Shown one piece after another: positions 45,281 through 54,069 of a stretch of DNA of 64,000 bases. The position numbers and the translations under genes are program-made. The DNA lies in NCBI GenBank assembly GCA_945890485.1, contig CAMDCN010000014.1, positions 1-64,000 of the forward strand. Reading direction: 5' to 3'. Source of the DNA: Candidatus Sulfopaludibacter sp. SbA3. GTDB taxonomy: Bacteria; Acidobacteriota; Terriglobia; Bryobacterales; Bryobacteraceae. How positions within the stretch are numbered: position 1 is the stretch's first letter; every line of letters starts with the position of its first letter. Below the pieces are notes generated by a model. The model worked only from the letters and a program-made list of their open reading frames with translations. It was not told the DNA's origin and searched no databases.

Positions 45281-45532
45281 TCAGGCCTCGCCACAGCGCC
45301 GCGCCGCCATCTTCCGGCGGAGAGCTTGCATCAGGCGGTCTTCCACTTCCGTGGGGATCGCCTGCGGCTCCATGCCTTTGAAAACCTTCATCGTTTTCTT
45401 GCAGGTATCGACTACCACCCAGCAATTCGGGCACTCGTTGATGTGTTTTTCGAGCTGTGCGCGGAGTAGAGAATCCGTCTCCTCGTCAAGGAAGGCGTTC
45501 AGTCCGGATAGAAAATCTTTACATGTAAGCAA
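45281..45532 (-). CDS. Zinc-finger anti-sigma factor
   Basis: An 83-residue protein: LTCKDFLSGLNAFLDEETD, then the HxxxCxxC zinc site EKHINECPNCW, a LDEETDSLLRAQLE helix, and a basic tail. It belongs to the ZAS (zf-HC2) anti-sigma type without a membrane span, so it acts in the cytoplasm. A TTG start at 45532 is inferred because it follows a GGGAG site and begins the family sequence; longer upstream frames lack sense. It overlaps the sigma gene by 14 bp, so the two are coupled and it should bind that sigma factor. Confidence 0.75.
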   Translation of the reverse strand: MLTCKDFLSGLNAFLDEETDSLLRAQLEKHINECPNCWVVVDTCKKTMKVFKGMEPQAIPTEVEDRLMQALRRKMAARRCGEA

Positions 45533-46142
45533 GCGCGTCGTCTCCCTTTCGCTTGAATACCCTTGTGAGGCGTTCTCGTAGTTGCAGGCGGGCACGCAGC
45601 AACCGGCTCTTCACCGCCGGAATAGACAAGTCGAGCGCTTCCGCCGTCTCCTCGGTCGATAATTCTTCAACATCCCGCAACTGGAAAACGGTGCGGAATG
45701 CTGGTTTCAGGTTCTGGATCGCCTCGTCCAGAATCTGGCGCAGTTCGGTCTGCCCATACTTCTGCTCGGGGTCGCCGTCCCACACGGCAATCTCGCGGGT
45801 GACCTGCTCTTCACCGGTGTCGATCTCCTCATCGAGCGAGACCGTCTTGTCGCTCCGGCGCTTCCGCAGCTTCATCAACGCCTCGTTCACCGCAATTCGC
45901 ACAATCCAGGTGTAGAACTTGGAGTCGCCATGAAAGCCGTCGAGGTGGGTATAGGCCTTGAGAAAGGCGTCCTGCAAAACATCTTCCGCGTCCTCGTCGT
46001 TCTGCGTAATATTCTTGGCGAGGCGGAAGATCTTCCGGTTGTAACGGTTGACCAATGTGGAAAACGCAGCGTCGTCTCCTTGACGAGCGAGTTCCACTAG
46101 AGCTGATTCGTCGATGAGTTCCTGCCCGTTGGCGGTATCCAT
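45519..46142 (-). CDS. ECF RNA polymerase sigma factor
   Basis: A 207-residue ECF sigma. Region 2 (AALVELARQGDDAAFSTLVN-like start, then NRKIFRLAKNITQNDEDAED, LQDAFLKAYTHL, FYTWIVRIAVNEALMKLRKR) precedes an acidic linker. Region 4 (ELRQILDEAIQNLKPAFRTV, LSTEETAEALDLSIPAVKSR) ends in KGDDALAYM. Its product is paired by a 14-bp overlap with the zinc-finger anti-sigma gene. ATG at 46142 is chosen over 46211 because the family starts there. It is divergent from thrS. Confidence 0.93.
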   Translation of the reverse strand: MDTANGQELIDESALVELARQGDDAAFSTLVNRYNRKIFRLAKNITQNDEDAEDVLQDAFLKAYTHLDGFHGDSKFYTWIVRIAVNEALMKLRKRRSDKTVSLDEEIDTGEEQVTREIAVWDGDPEQKYGQTELRQILDEAIQNLKPAFRTVFQLRDVEELSTEETAEALDLSIPAVKSRLLRARLQLRERLTRVFKRKGDDALAYM

Positions 46143-46285
46143 GCGCGGTTTCTTATCATACCAGCCGGGCCGGTATTCGGGGAACGCGACAGCAAGGGCC
46201 AAACCGGTCATATGCTACTCTGATGTTTACTCTCCTCCTTTGGATTCAGCCCTTTGAGGGTCGATTCCGCCGAAGTAAACACCTC

Positions 46286-48220
46286 ATGTCCAGTATTGTG
46301 ATCACGCTGCCGGACGGCAGCCAGAAGAGCGTTCCCGCCGGATCGCGGCCGCTCGATGTCGCCAAGGCTATCAGCCAGCGCTTGGCCGACGACGCCATCG
46401 CCGCCAAGGTGAACGGGGAGATGTACGACCTCACCCGTCCGCTCGATGGCGACGTCAATCTCCAGATCCTGACGACCCGCGACCCGGAATCCCTCGAAGT
46501 CTACCGTCACTCGACCGCCCACCTGCTGGCCGCGGCGGTGCTCGAGATCTGGCCCGACACCCAGCTTGGTATTGGACCTCCCATCGAAAACGGCTTCTAC
46601 TACGATTTCGATAAAGCGGTGCCGTTCACCTCGGACGACCTCGAAAAGATCGAAGCGAAAATGTGGGAGATTCAGGCGCGGGACCTGACCTACGATCGCG
46701 TGATGACCGAAAAGGAAGAGGGGCTGAAGAAGTACGCCAACCTCTGGATGAAGAGCGAGCTGATCGCCGAGCGCGCGGGCGAAATCTTTAGCGAATACAC
46801 GCTCGGCCCGCAGTTCATTGATTTCTGCCGCGGGCCGCACGTCCCCTCGACGAAAAAGATCAAGGCCTTCAAGCTGCTCCACCTCGCCGGCGCCTACTGG
46901 AAAGGGGACGAGCACAACAAGCAGTTGCAGCGCATCTACGGCACCGCCTTCTTCTCGAAGAAGGAGCTTGACGAGTTCATCGCCCGGCAGGAAGAGGCCA
47001 AGCGCCGCGACCACCGGAAGCTCGGCACCGAACTCGATCTGTTCAGCATCCAGGAACTCGCCGGGCCGGGCCTGATCTTCTTCCATCCCAAGGGCGGCAT
47101 CATTCGCAAGACGCTCGAAGACTGGATGCGCGAAGCCTATCTCGAACGCGGCTATTCGCTCGTCTATACCCCGCACGTAGCCCGGCGCGACCTCTGGAAG
47201 GTCTCGGGGCACGCGAACTTCTATAGCGAGAACATGTTCAAACCGATGGAGCTGGACGACGCCGAATACCAGCTCAAGCCGATGAACTGTCCGTGCCACA
47301 TCCTGATCTTCGCCAACTCGCCCCACAGCTACCGGGACCTGCCGGTGCGCCTCGGCGAACTCGGCACCGTCTACCGTTACGAACGTAGCGGCACCATGCA
47401 CGGCCTCCTCCGCGTCCGCGGCTTCACCCAGGACGACGCGCACATCTTCTGCACCCCGGAACAGATTGAAAGCGAAGTGGTCGCCTGTCTCGAATTCGCT
47501 ATCCACACGCTGCACACCTTTGGCTTTACGGAGTACGAAGCCGAACTCTCCACCTGGGACGACGGCGTCAGCGGCAAGTACGACGGCACGCCCGAACTCT
47601 GGGCTCTGGCCGAAAAGGCGCTGTTCGCCGCCACCGAAAAGGTCGGTATGAAGGCGAAGTTGATGAAGGACGAGGCTGCCTTCTACGGACCCAAGATCGA
47701 CGTGAAACTCGTCGACGCGATCGGCCGGAAATGGCAGCTTTCGACGGTCCAGTTCGACTTCACCCTGCCGCAGCGGTTCAAGCTCGAATACACGGCTGAA
47801 GACGGCAAGAAACACCAGCCGCTGATGGTTCACCGCGCACTGTTCGGCAGCGTGGAGCGCTTCTTCGGCATCCTCGTCGAGCACTACGCCGGGGCCTTCC
47901 CGGTGTGGCTGTCGCCAGTCCAGGTCGCCGTGCTCCCCATCACCGATAAGCAGAACGACTACGCCCGTGAAGTGGTCGCCAAGCTTGAAGCGGACGGCGT
48001 ACGGGTGACCCTCGACGAACGCAACGACAAAGTGAACGCCAAGATTCGCGATGCCCAGATGCAGAAGATTCCCTACATGCTGGTCATCGGCGGCCGGGAA
48101 GCGGAGAACGGCAATGTCTCCGTACGGCACCGGAAGCAGGGCGACCTGGGCGTCAAGCCAGTTGACGAGTTCCGGGCCCATATCAAACAACTGATCGCGT
48201 CGCGAGCGACGTCGGAATAG
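46286..48220 (+). CDS. thrS: Threonyl-tRNA synthetase
   Basis: A 644-residue class II synthetase charging tRNA-Thr. The N-terminal TGS domain (MSSIVITLPDGSQKSVPAG) and the HSTAHLLAAAV editing-domain HxxxH are present. Class II core motifs follow: GTVYRYERSGTMHGLLRVRGF (motif 2), the zinc ligand Cys in MNCPCH with His residues in QDDAHIF and LMVHRALFG, and motif 3 in GSVERFFGILVEHYAG. The anticodon-binding domain comes last (AVLPITDKQNDYAREV). ATG at 46286 begins the family sequence. The HpnI-like gene follows 6 bp downstream. Confidence 0.97.
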   Translation: MSSIVITLPDGSQKSVPAGSRPLDVAKAISQRLADDAIAAKVNGEMYDLTRPLDGDVNLQILTTRDPESLEVYRHSTAHLLAAAVLEIWPDTQLGIGPPIENGFYYDFDKAVPFTSDDLEKIEAKMWEIQARDLTYDRVMTEKEEGLKKYANLWMKSELIAERAGEIFSEYTLGPQFIDFCRGPHVPSTKKIKAFKLLHLAGAYWKGDEHNKQLQRIYGTAFFSKKELDEFIARQEEAKRRDHRKLGTELDLFSIQELAGPGLIFFHPKGGIIRKTLEDWMREAYLERGYSLVYTPHVARRDLWKVSGHANFYSENMFKPMELDDAEYQLKPMNCPCHILIFANSPHSYRDLPVRLGELGTVYRYERSGTMHGLLRVRGFTQDDAHIFCTPEQIESEVVACLEFAIHTLHTFGFTEYEAELSTWDDGVSGKYDGTPELWALAEKALFAATEKVGMKAKLMKDEAAFYGPKIDVKLVDAIGRKWQLSTVQFDFTLPQRFKLEYTAEDGKKHQPLMVHRALFGSVERFFGILVEHYAGAFPVWLSPVQVAVLPITDKQNDYAREVVAKLEADGVRVTLDERNDKVNAKIRDAQMQKIPYMLVIGGREAENGNVSVRHRKQGDLGVKPVDEFRAHIKQLIASRATSE

Positions 48221-48226
48221 GCTCCC

Positions 48227-49348
48227 TTGGCGTGGGTTCTGGCGGCGCTGCTGGCGGGTTCGCTCGTTTACTGCGTGTTGATTGGAGTGGCGGTCCGGCG
48301 ATACCGGGCCGCCCGGAGCGTGGGAGCCGGCACCGAACCCGTCAGCATTTTGAAGCCGCTTGCCGGGCTCGATGAGGGCCTCGAGGCAAACCTGCGCAGC
48401 TTCTTGGACCAGGATTATGAGAACTTTGAAATTTTGTTCGCGATGCGCACGGAGGCCGATCCTGCCTATGGATTAGTTGAGAAGTTGCGCCGCGAGTATC
48501 CCGCGGTGTCCACCCGAACGATTCTGACGGGTGAGCCACCGTGGCCGAATGCAAAAGTCTGGAGTTTGTCGCTGATGATGGAGCAGGCCCAATTCGACCT
48601 GCTGATCATGAGTGACTCCGATATCCGCGTGACTCCCGCGATGGCCCGCACCATCGCCGGCGAGTTTGCCGCGGACCGTGGACTGGCCGTGACCACCTGC
48701 CCTTACCGGGCGGTGGCCGGCCGGTCGATCTGGTCCCAGCTCGAAGCAATGGGGATGAACACGGAGTTTTGGGGCGGGGTGATGGTGGCGCGAATGCTCG
48801 AAGGAATGCGCTTCGCCGTCGGTCCGACGATTGCGGCGAGGCGGTCCGCCATCCGCGCTGTGGGCGGCTGGGAGTTGCTGCAGCAGTACCTCGCCGAAGA
48901 TTTCGTCCTCGGGAGTTTGGCCGCCGAAAAGGGATTGGGCGTGGGGCTATCGAGCTTCGTCATCGAACACCGGATTGGCAGCGAAAGCTTTCGCCAGAAC
49001 GCGGCCCACCGGATCCGCTGGAACCGGTCGACCCGCCGCTCGCGGCCGGCTGGATACGTCGGACAGGTTTTCACGAACCCCATCCCCCTCGCGTTGGCGC
49101 TCGTCGCCGTGCGTCCAGAGTGTTGGCCCGTGCTATTCGTGGTGGCTTCGTTTCGTAGTTTTGCCGGTTGGGCAACCGCGGAAGCGGTCCTCGAAGATCC
49201 AGTCTGCCGTCGGCAATGGATCTGGATTCCGGTGCAGGATCTGCTGAGCTTCGCTTTCTGGGTTGCCGGATTCTTCGGCAATACGATCAAATGGCGCGGG
49301 GTACGGTATCGATTGCTCCCGGACGGGAAGTTTCAACGGGTGGAATAA
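48227..49348 (+). CDS. hpnI: GT21 glycosyltransferase, HpnI/ceramide-glucosyltransferase-like
   Basis: A 373-residue protein starting at TTG (48227), 6 bases after thrS. An N-terminal membrane span (LAALLAGSLVYCVLIGVAV) precedes a GT-A domain: VSILKPLAGLDEGLE, FEILFAMRTEADPA, DLLIMSDSDIRVTP, YLAEDFVLG, and a RIRWNRSTRR motif of the (Q/R)xxRW type. Two C-terminal spans (PIPLALALVAVRPECW and LLSFAFWVAGFFG) follow. Known: bacterial homologues (HpnI) add N-acetylglucosamine to bacteriohopanetetrol. No other hopanoid genes lie nearby, so the precise lipid acceptor is not settled. The end overlaps the convergent gene by 62 bp. Confidence 0.82.
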   Translation: MAWVLAALLAGSLVYCVLIGVAVRRYRAARSVGAGTEPVSILKPLAGLDEGLEANLRSFLDQDYENFEILFAMRTEADPAYGLVEKLRREYPAVSTRTILTGEPPWPNAKVWSLSLMMEQAQFDLLIMSDSDIRVTPAMARTIAGEFAADRGLAVTTCPYRAVAGRSIWSQLEAMGMNTEFWGGVMVARMLEGMRFAVGPTIAARRSAIRAVGGWELLQQYLAEDFVLGSLAAEKGLGVGLSSFVIEHRIGSESFRQNAAHRIRWNRSTRRSRPAGYVGQVFTNPIPLALALVAVRPECWPVLFVVASFRSFAGWATAEAVLEDPVCRRQWIWIPVQDLLSFAFWVAGFFGNTIKWRGVRYRLLPDGKFQRVE

Positions 49349-49874
49349 CCGACCGTAAGAACGTCCGCAGCGCTTCCACGGACGCGCTCGCCGAGTCGGC
49401 CGCTACCCCGGGCGGAGGCATCTCCTCCCGCCAAGCCGCCCCGCGGGAAAAGATCCGAATCTGCTGAGCACCAACTTTTGCCGAAACCGCGTGTCCCTTG
49501 TCCCAATACTGTTTGGCGCGGGTATCCCAAACGCGGGCCATCACCTCCGTCGCCGGCGGAGCCCAATCCGAATCCGCTTGCGGCTCCCAGATTACTTGCA
49601 CAAGAATCGGCGCACCCTCGAACTCGGTCAGCAACGCCTGTAGCGCCGAGGCGCCAGCCAGGGACTCCGGGCGGGTAGGAGACAGAATGGCAACCACTCG
49701 AATCCGGTCTGCCGCCTGGTTGAAATCGGCCTGGAGGCGCGCAACGCTCGCTGAGTCGATACTGAGCAACGGGGGTTGCCCTTCCGGCACGGTGCCAGGA
49801 CCAAAAAGATACCAAAGGGAGGCGCCCAGAATGGCGGACATGGTAAGCCCCCAAAGGGCGAGAAGCTTTTTCAT
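49287..49874 (-). CDS. Membrane-anchored protein of unknown function
   Basis: A 195-residue protein with an N-terminal uncleaved-looking signal or anchor (MKKLLALWGLTMSAILGASLW). A soluble domain follows (RIRVVAILSPTRPESLAGAS, LQALLTEFEGAPILVQVIWE, and AKQYWDKGHAVSAKVGAQQI) with a beta-alpha-beta layout that recalls thioredoxin-like folds, but no CxxC is present. The function is unknown. It overlaps the end of the HpnI-like gene by 62 bp and precedes the acylase gene on the same strand, 42 bp away from its stop. Confidence 0.6.
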   Translation of the reverse strand: MKKLLALWGLTMSAILGASLWYLFGPGTVPEGQPPLLSIDSASVARLQADFNQAADRIRVVAILSPTRPESLAGASALQALLTEFEGAPILVQVIWEPQADSDWAPPATEVMARVWDTRAKQYWDKGHAVSAKVGAQQIRIFSRGAAWREEMPPPGVAADSASASVEALRTFLRSVIPPVETSRPGAIDTVPRAI

Positions 49875-49916
49875 AGCGATGCTTTTACCTAGAGTATCGG
49901 CAGGTCGAAGAAGTTT

Positions 49917-52124
49917 CTATGGAGTCGGCTGCAAAGTCAGGGTCGCGGCCGCTGGCGACTGGAGCGGAAAGCCTTCCGCGCTCTGGAACGCCCGCCATTG
50001 GTCCTTGTAGTGCCCGGAAAACGGATGACCGGAGACGCCCGCCGGCAAATGGTACAGTCCGCCAGCCGGATCACCGAAATCGACGACGAAGCGCATGGAG
50101 GGGAGCATCCGGGCGGACGTCTGCTTGATCGTCGTGCTGGATCCGTTGGCCTGATACGGCCCCAGGTTGAAGTAGCGCCCGATCCACGGCAGCCGGTCGA
50201 GTACCGGATGGCGAACGGTGAGCTGGTTATAAATGCCGTAGCGCCACTTTTGCAGATCAGCGCCTTGCGCGCGTTGCCCCTCCTCCACGCCCTCCTGCAG
50301 GGCTCGCAACACGACGGCATCCCAATCGGGAAACCAGCCGGGTGTCTGGCGGTCGAGCAGCGTTTCAATATGGGCCGATCCGATCTGGATATCGTAGTCG
50401 GCTCCCGATTGGCGCGCGGCCTTTTCCGTGATCATGCGGCGCAAGTGCTGATAGGTGTAGGTGATAATCAGCGGCGCGGACAACTCCGGCATCATCTGGC
50501 CATTCCAAGCCTTCAGAATCTCAACCGCGGGTGCAAGATTCGGGTTGGTGGCCTGCCGGCGCTCCCAAGCCTTCACCACGTGTTGCGCTAGGTGATGCGA
50601 CAGTCCGGAATAGACATCGGCCTGCAACTGGATCGTCGAGGCGGGAGACCATTTCGGCTCCGCGGCAATCCGGTCAGCGATCTGCCGGGCGCGATAGGGC
50701 GCCGTGAAATTTCCAGAAACGGTATAGGGATAGTTGGCCGGAAACGGATTCTGGTTCGCCGTCAACACCCGGCCCGACGGGGGGTTGTAGAAGCTGGGGA
50801 GCTCGGCAAATGGGATATCGCCCTCCCAGTCGAACTCGCCGGTCGAACCCTCCACCGGAACGTCCCCCGCGTGCTTGCGGCGGATTGGCAGGCGGCCCAT
50901 GGTCTGCAAACCGATGTTCCCATCAACATCGGCGTAGACCACATTGCTCGGCGCCGCCGGAAAACTCTCGAGCGCGGCGCGAAACTCGGTCCAGTTGCGG
51001 GCGCGGTTCAGCGGGAGGATGGCGAAGACAAATGGCTCCGTCGAAGCGGCGGTCCATTGCAGCGCCGCTTGGCGGTTACCGATCGTGGCGTTCACCGGCC
51101 CATGCACCGTCACCCACTGTTTGAACTCAACGGGGGGCTGGCCCTTCACTGGGATGAGTTCCCGGTCCAGCTCAGCCTGCAGCACCTGCCCCTTGTAAAG
51201 GTAACGTCCAGTGGCCGGGTCCAATTGCTCCAGAAAGTAATCCTGCACGTCGAAAGCGAGATTCGTGATGCCCCAGGCGATCCGCGAATTCCGACCAACG
51301 ACGACACCGGGGACTCCCGGGATGGTCACCCCGATGACATCCAGGCCGCCGCCACGCAACTGCACGGGGTACCAGATCCCCGGGATGCCATGCTGCAGGT
51401 GCGGATCGTTGGCCAGCAACGCCTTGCCGGACGTGGTGCGGGAAGGGGCCAGCGCCCAGGCGTTGGAGCCGGGCTGGATGTCTTCGCCGCCGCGGGTGGA
51501 GAAGAGGTAGTCCAGCTTCTCCTTGTCGCCCTTCTGCAGCAGCAGCGCCTTCTGCATTTCAATCCGAGCGGTGGACGAAAGGGTGCGGAACATCAGGAGC
51601 CCGATGCTAAGCGTGTCTTCGATCCGCCATGGCCGTGGGTCGAAGCCAAGCATGCGGAATTCGATCGGGTAGTTGCCACGTTGCTGGCGGATGTAATGGT
51701 TCACGCCGCGAGCGAAGGCCGCGAGCGCCGAATAGTCGACAGGAGAAAGGGTAGTAAGCTGGCGCTCGACAATCCGCGCCATGCGAAGGCTGCGGGTCTC
51801 GCGATCGGTCTCCAGCGCGGCCGCTCCGACCACTTCCGACAGCGTGCCGGTCGCGGCGCGCCGGAGAGACTCCATCTGCCAAAAGCGGTCTTGGGCGGCA
51901 ACGTACCCCTGGGCAAAAAGCAAGTCGTCGAGCGAGGCGGCCTCAATGCGCGGCAGTCCTCGCTCATCACGCTGAATCGTGACTGCCGCGGCCACCGGCG
52001 CGGCCATCGACCCGCTGGTTTGCGGCAAGGGCCGCCATCCGTACCACCACACCGCAACTGCGGCAGCGAATGCCACGAGGCCAATGAGCGTATTGATAAA
52101 CTTGAGAAGCTGATTCGAGCGCAC
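49917..52124 (-). CDS. Penicillin acylase-family Ntn hydrolase
   Basis: A 735-residue protein with an N-terminal membrane anchor (QLLKFINTLIGLVAFAAAVAV). A propeptide-bearing alpha chain (ATIQRDERGLPRIEAASLDD, YVAAQDRFWQMES) and a beta chain follow. The likely nucleophile is Ser220 in QPGSNAWALAPS, where autocleavage would free the Ser N-terminus; ANDPHL and YPVQLRGGG follow. The family also includes acyl-homoserine-lactone acylases. GTG at 52124 is preferred over GTG at 52157; both fall in an 11-bp direct repeat. The gene is divergent from a CNNM transporter. Confidence 0.9.
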   Translation of the reverse strand: MRSNQLLKFINTLIGLVAFAAAVAVWWYGWRPLPQTSGSMAAPVAAAVTIQRDERGLPRIEAASLDDLLFAQGYVAAQDRFWQMESLRRAATGTLSEVVGAAALETDRETRSLRMARIVERQLTTLSPVDYSALAAFARGVNHYIRQQRGNYPIEFRMLGFDPRPWRIEDTLSIGLLMFRTLSSTARIEMQKALLLQKGDKEKLDYLFSTRGGEDIQPGSNAWALAPSRTTSGKALLANDPHLQHGIPGIWYPVQLRGGGLDVIGVTIPGVPGVVVGRNSRIAWGITNLAFDVQDYFLEQLDPATGRYLYKGQVLQAELDRELIPVKGQPPVEFKQWVTVHGPVNATIGNRQAALQWTAASTEPFVFAILPLNRARNWTEFRAALESFPAAPSNVVYADVDGNIGLQTMGRLPIRRKHAGDVPVEGSTGEFDWEGDIPFAELPSFYNPPSGRVLTANQNPFPANYPYTVSGNFTAPYRARQIADRIAAEPKWSPASTIQLQADVYSGLSHHLAQHVVKAWERRQATNPNLAPAVEILKAWNGQMMPELSAPLIITYTYQHLRRMITEKAARQSGADYDIQIGSAHIETLLDRQTPGWFPDWDAVVLRALQEGVEEGQRAQGADLQKWRYGIYNQLTVRHPVLDRLPWIGRYFNLGPYQANGSSTTIKQTSARMLPSMRFVVDFGDPAGGLYHLPAGVSGHPFSGHYKDQWRAFQSAEGFPLQSPAAATLTLQPTP

Positions 52125-52163
52125 TCCCTGTATTGTATCGGTCCGGGGAGAGCGCACTCCTTC

Positions 52164-53507
52164 ATGTCAGAAGCCAACTACGGATATCGTTTTCTCTTAC
52201 TTGCGTTTATTGTCGCGCTGAACGGATTCTTTGCTGCGTCCGAGGCGGCCATGCTGTCCGTGCGCAAGTCTCGTTTGCAGTCGCTGGCCGACGAGGGGGA
52301 AGCCGGCGCGAAGATGGCGCTGAATCTACTGGAAAACCCAGAGCGGATGTTGAGCGTCACGCAGGTGGGCGTAACCCTCACCAGTCTTGGGCTGGGCTGG
52401 GCCGGCGAAGATACGTTGTTCCAGATGCTGATCGGTTGGCTGCAGCCGATCATGACGCCGGCGACCACTGCCATTTTCCACGGCGTCGCCATTACGGCCG
52501 CATTCACCGTGATGACATACTTCCATGTCGTCCTCGGCGAAGTGGTCCCGAAGAACGTGGCCTTGGCTTCAGCGGACAAGCTGGCTGTGCTGGTTGCGCC
52601 CATTCTGCTCGTCTTCTCCCGGATTGCCGGTCCACTCGTAACCACCATTGAGCGCTCCGCGAATTTCATCTCGGCGCGCCTGGGTGTCACGGGCGAGGCG
52701 CACAACAGTGGGCACTCGGTGGAAGAGTTGAAATTTATCGTCGCTTCCAGCCGGACGGAAGGTCACCTCGAAGGCTTTGAAGAGGACGCGATTCGCCGGC
52801 TGCTCGACCTCTCGAACTTCGCCGCGCGAGAGATCATGGTGCCCCGCAAGCAGATGGTCTGCGTGAGCGTCTCCTCTTCGCTCGACCACGTTCTGCTGCA
52901 GTTGAACGAACATCAATATTCGCGGCTGCCTGTGTACGAAAAGGAGCCGGACCAGATTGTCGGCGTCGTCCACCTCAAAGATCTGGTGCAGGTATGGATG
53001 CGCCGTCGTGCCGCGCAGGATGCCCGCCGGGTTACCATCCCCGCCTTTGAACTGAAGAAGGTGATGCGGCAACCGCTGTTCGTGCCGGAGACGAAGTCCT
53101 TGCACGAACTCGTCGACGACTTCCGCGAGCATCACTCCCATATGGCCCTGGTAGTCGACGAGCATGGCTCGGTCGCCGGATTAGTAACGCTCGAAGACGT
53201 GCTGGAGCAGGTGTTCGGCGAAATCGAAGACGAGCACGATATCTCCCGTCCCCGCGCGGCTGCGGACGCGCAGAGTTTCGAAGTGGACGGTATGCTGAAC
53301 ATCCCGGATCTGGAAAACCAGTACGGTATCGAATTGCCGTCGGACGATGGCTACGAGACACTGGCCGGCTTTCTGTTGTTTCAACTGGGCGACCTGCCCC
53401 AAGTAGGGACCGTTGTGGTGCATGAGAAGCTTCGCTTCACCGTCATGGAGATGGAGCGGAACCGGATAGCCCGGGTGAAAGTGGAGCGGCTCGGGGCTGA
53501 TGTTTGA
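52164..53507 (+). CDS. CNNM/CorC-type transporter (HlyC/CorC family)
   Basis: A 447-residue membrane protein. DUF21 domain with spans (FLLLAFIVALNGFFAASEAA, VGVTLTSLGLGWAGEDTLF, TAAFTVMTYFHVVLGEVVPK), then two CBS domains (REIMVPRKQMVCVSVSSSL, HQYSRLPVYEKEPDQIVGVV, SHMALVVDEHGSVAGLVTLE). A C-terminal CorC/HlyC domain (FEVDGMLNIPDLENQYGI, LPQVGTVVVHEKLRFTV) completes it. Known: these proteins mediate magnesium/cobalt efflux or resistance. ATG at 52164 begins the family sequence. The last 8 bp overlap the next gene, so the two are coupled. Confidence 0.92.
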   Translation: MSEANYGYRFLLLAFIVALNGFFAASEAAMLSVRKSRLQSLADEGEAGAKMALNLLENPERMLSVTQVGVTLTSLGLGWAGEDTLFQMLIGWLQPIMTPATTAIFHGVAITAAFTVMTYFHVVLGEVVPKNVALASADKLAVLVAPILLVFSRIAGPLVTTIERSANFISARLGVTGEAHNSGHSVEELKFIVASSRTEGHLEGFEEDAIRRLLDLSNFAAREIMVPRKQMVCVSVSSSLDHVLLQLNEHQYSRLPVYEKEPDQIVGVVHLKDLVQVWMRRRAAQDARRVTIPAFELKKVMRQPLFVPETKSLHELVDDFREHHSHMALVVDEHGSVAGLVTLEDVLEQVFGEIEDEHDISRPRAAADAQSFEVDGMLNIPDLENQYGIELPSDDGYETLAGFLLFQLGDLPQVGTVVVHEKLRFTVMEMERNRIARVKVERLGADV

Positions 53508-54069
53508 GCGGCTACAGGCGAAACTGCGCGAGCTGCCGGTAACCAAGGATACGCAGCACTTCTTCGCCGAACCGGTGCAGGCCAGGGGCGTGGCCATCGC
53601 GGCGATTCGAAAGCTGGCCGCCGCCCATGGACGCGAGTTTGCCGCACTGTCCGTCGCGGAACGGGCAGTTGTGGCTGAACGACTCTGGGAGAGCGGCGGC
53701 CTCGAAGAGGGGCACCTCACTATCCTGCTCTACGCCCGATTGAAAACAGCTCTCAGCATGGACGAGGTCCAGTTGTTCCACGGTTGGCTACGGCAATATG
53801 TGACAAAGGCGGAGCACGCCGACGCGATCGGCATGGCCCTTCTTGGCCCGGCGCTTAAAAGCGAACCCGACTGGGCCGCGGTGTTTCTGCGATGGGCCAG
53901 CGCCCAGCAACCCTGGGTCCGGCGCGCAATGCTGGCCGCGTTTTCAAAGGCCGCCCGCGAAGGAAGACATCGAGAAGAAATCCGGGAACTGGTGGTTCTA
54001 GCGAAGCAGGATCCGGAAAGGCACGTTCGCAATGCCGCGGCGTGGCTGGAACGACTACTATGTCTCTGA
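53500..54069 (+). CDS. DNA-alkylation-repair (AlkD)-like HEAT protein
   Basis: A 189-residue all-helical protein: MFERLQAKLRELPVTKDTQHFF, a helix VRGVAIAAIRKLAAAH-like, LWESGGLEEGHLTILLYARL, WLRQYVTKAEHADAIGMALL, WVRRAMLAAFSKAAREGRHR and DPERHVRNAAAWLERLL. This is the AlkD-type HEAT-repeat layout of DNA glycosylases that remove alkylated bases. It is shorter than the usual 230-residue AlkD, so activity is uncertain. The start overlaps the CNNM stop by 8 bp and its stop overlaps the CLC gene by 10 bp, so all three form one translationally coupled run. Confidence 0.72.
   Translation: MFERLQAKLRELPVTKDTQHFFAEPVQARGVAIAAIRKLAAAHGREFAALSVAERAVVAERLWESGGLEEGHLTILLYARLKTALSMDEVQLFHGWLRQYVTKAEHADAIGMALLGPALKSEPDWAAVFLRWASAQQPWVRRAMLAAFSKAAREGRHREEIRELVVLAKQDPERHVRNAAAWLERLLCL

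Noticed and set aside
46208-48190. A 660-codon minus-strand frame opposite thrS
   Set aside because: Exact antisense of a certain thrS gene with no motif of its own.
50592-53507. A 971-codon forward frame running through the acylase gene and the CNNM gene
   Set aside because: The 5' two thirds is antisense to the acylase, has no domain sense, and stays open because of high GC3. Only the part from 52164 is real.
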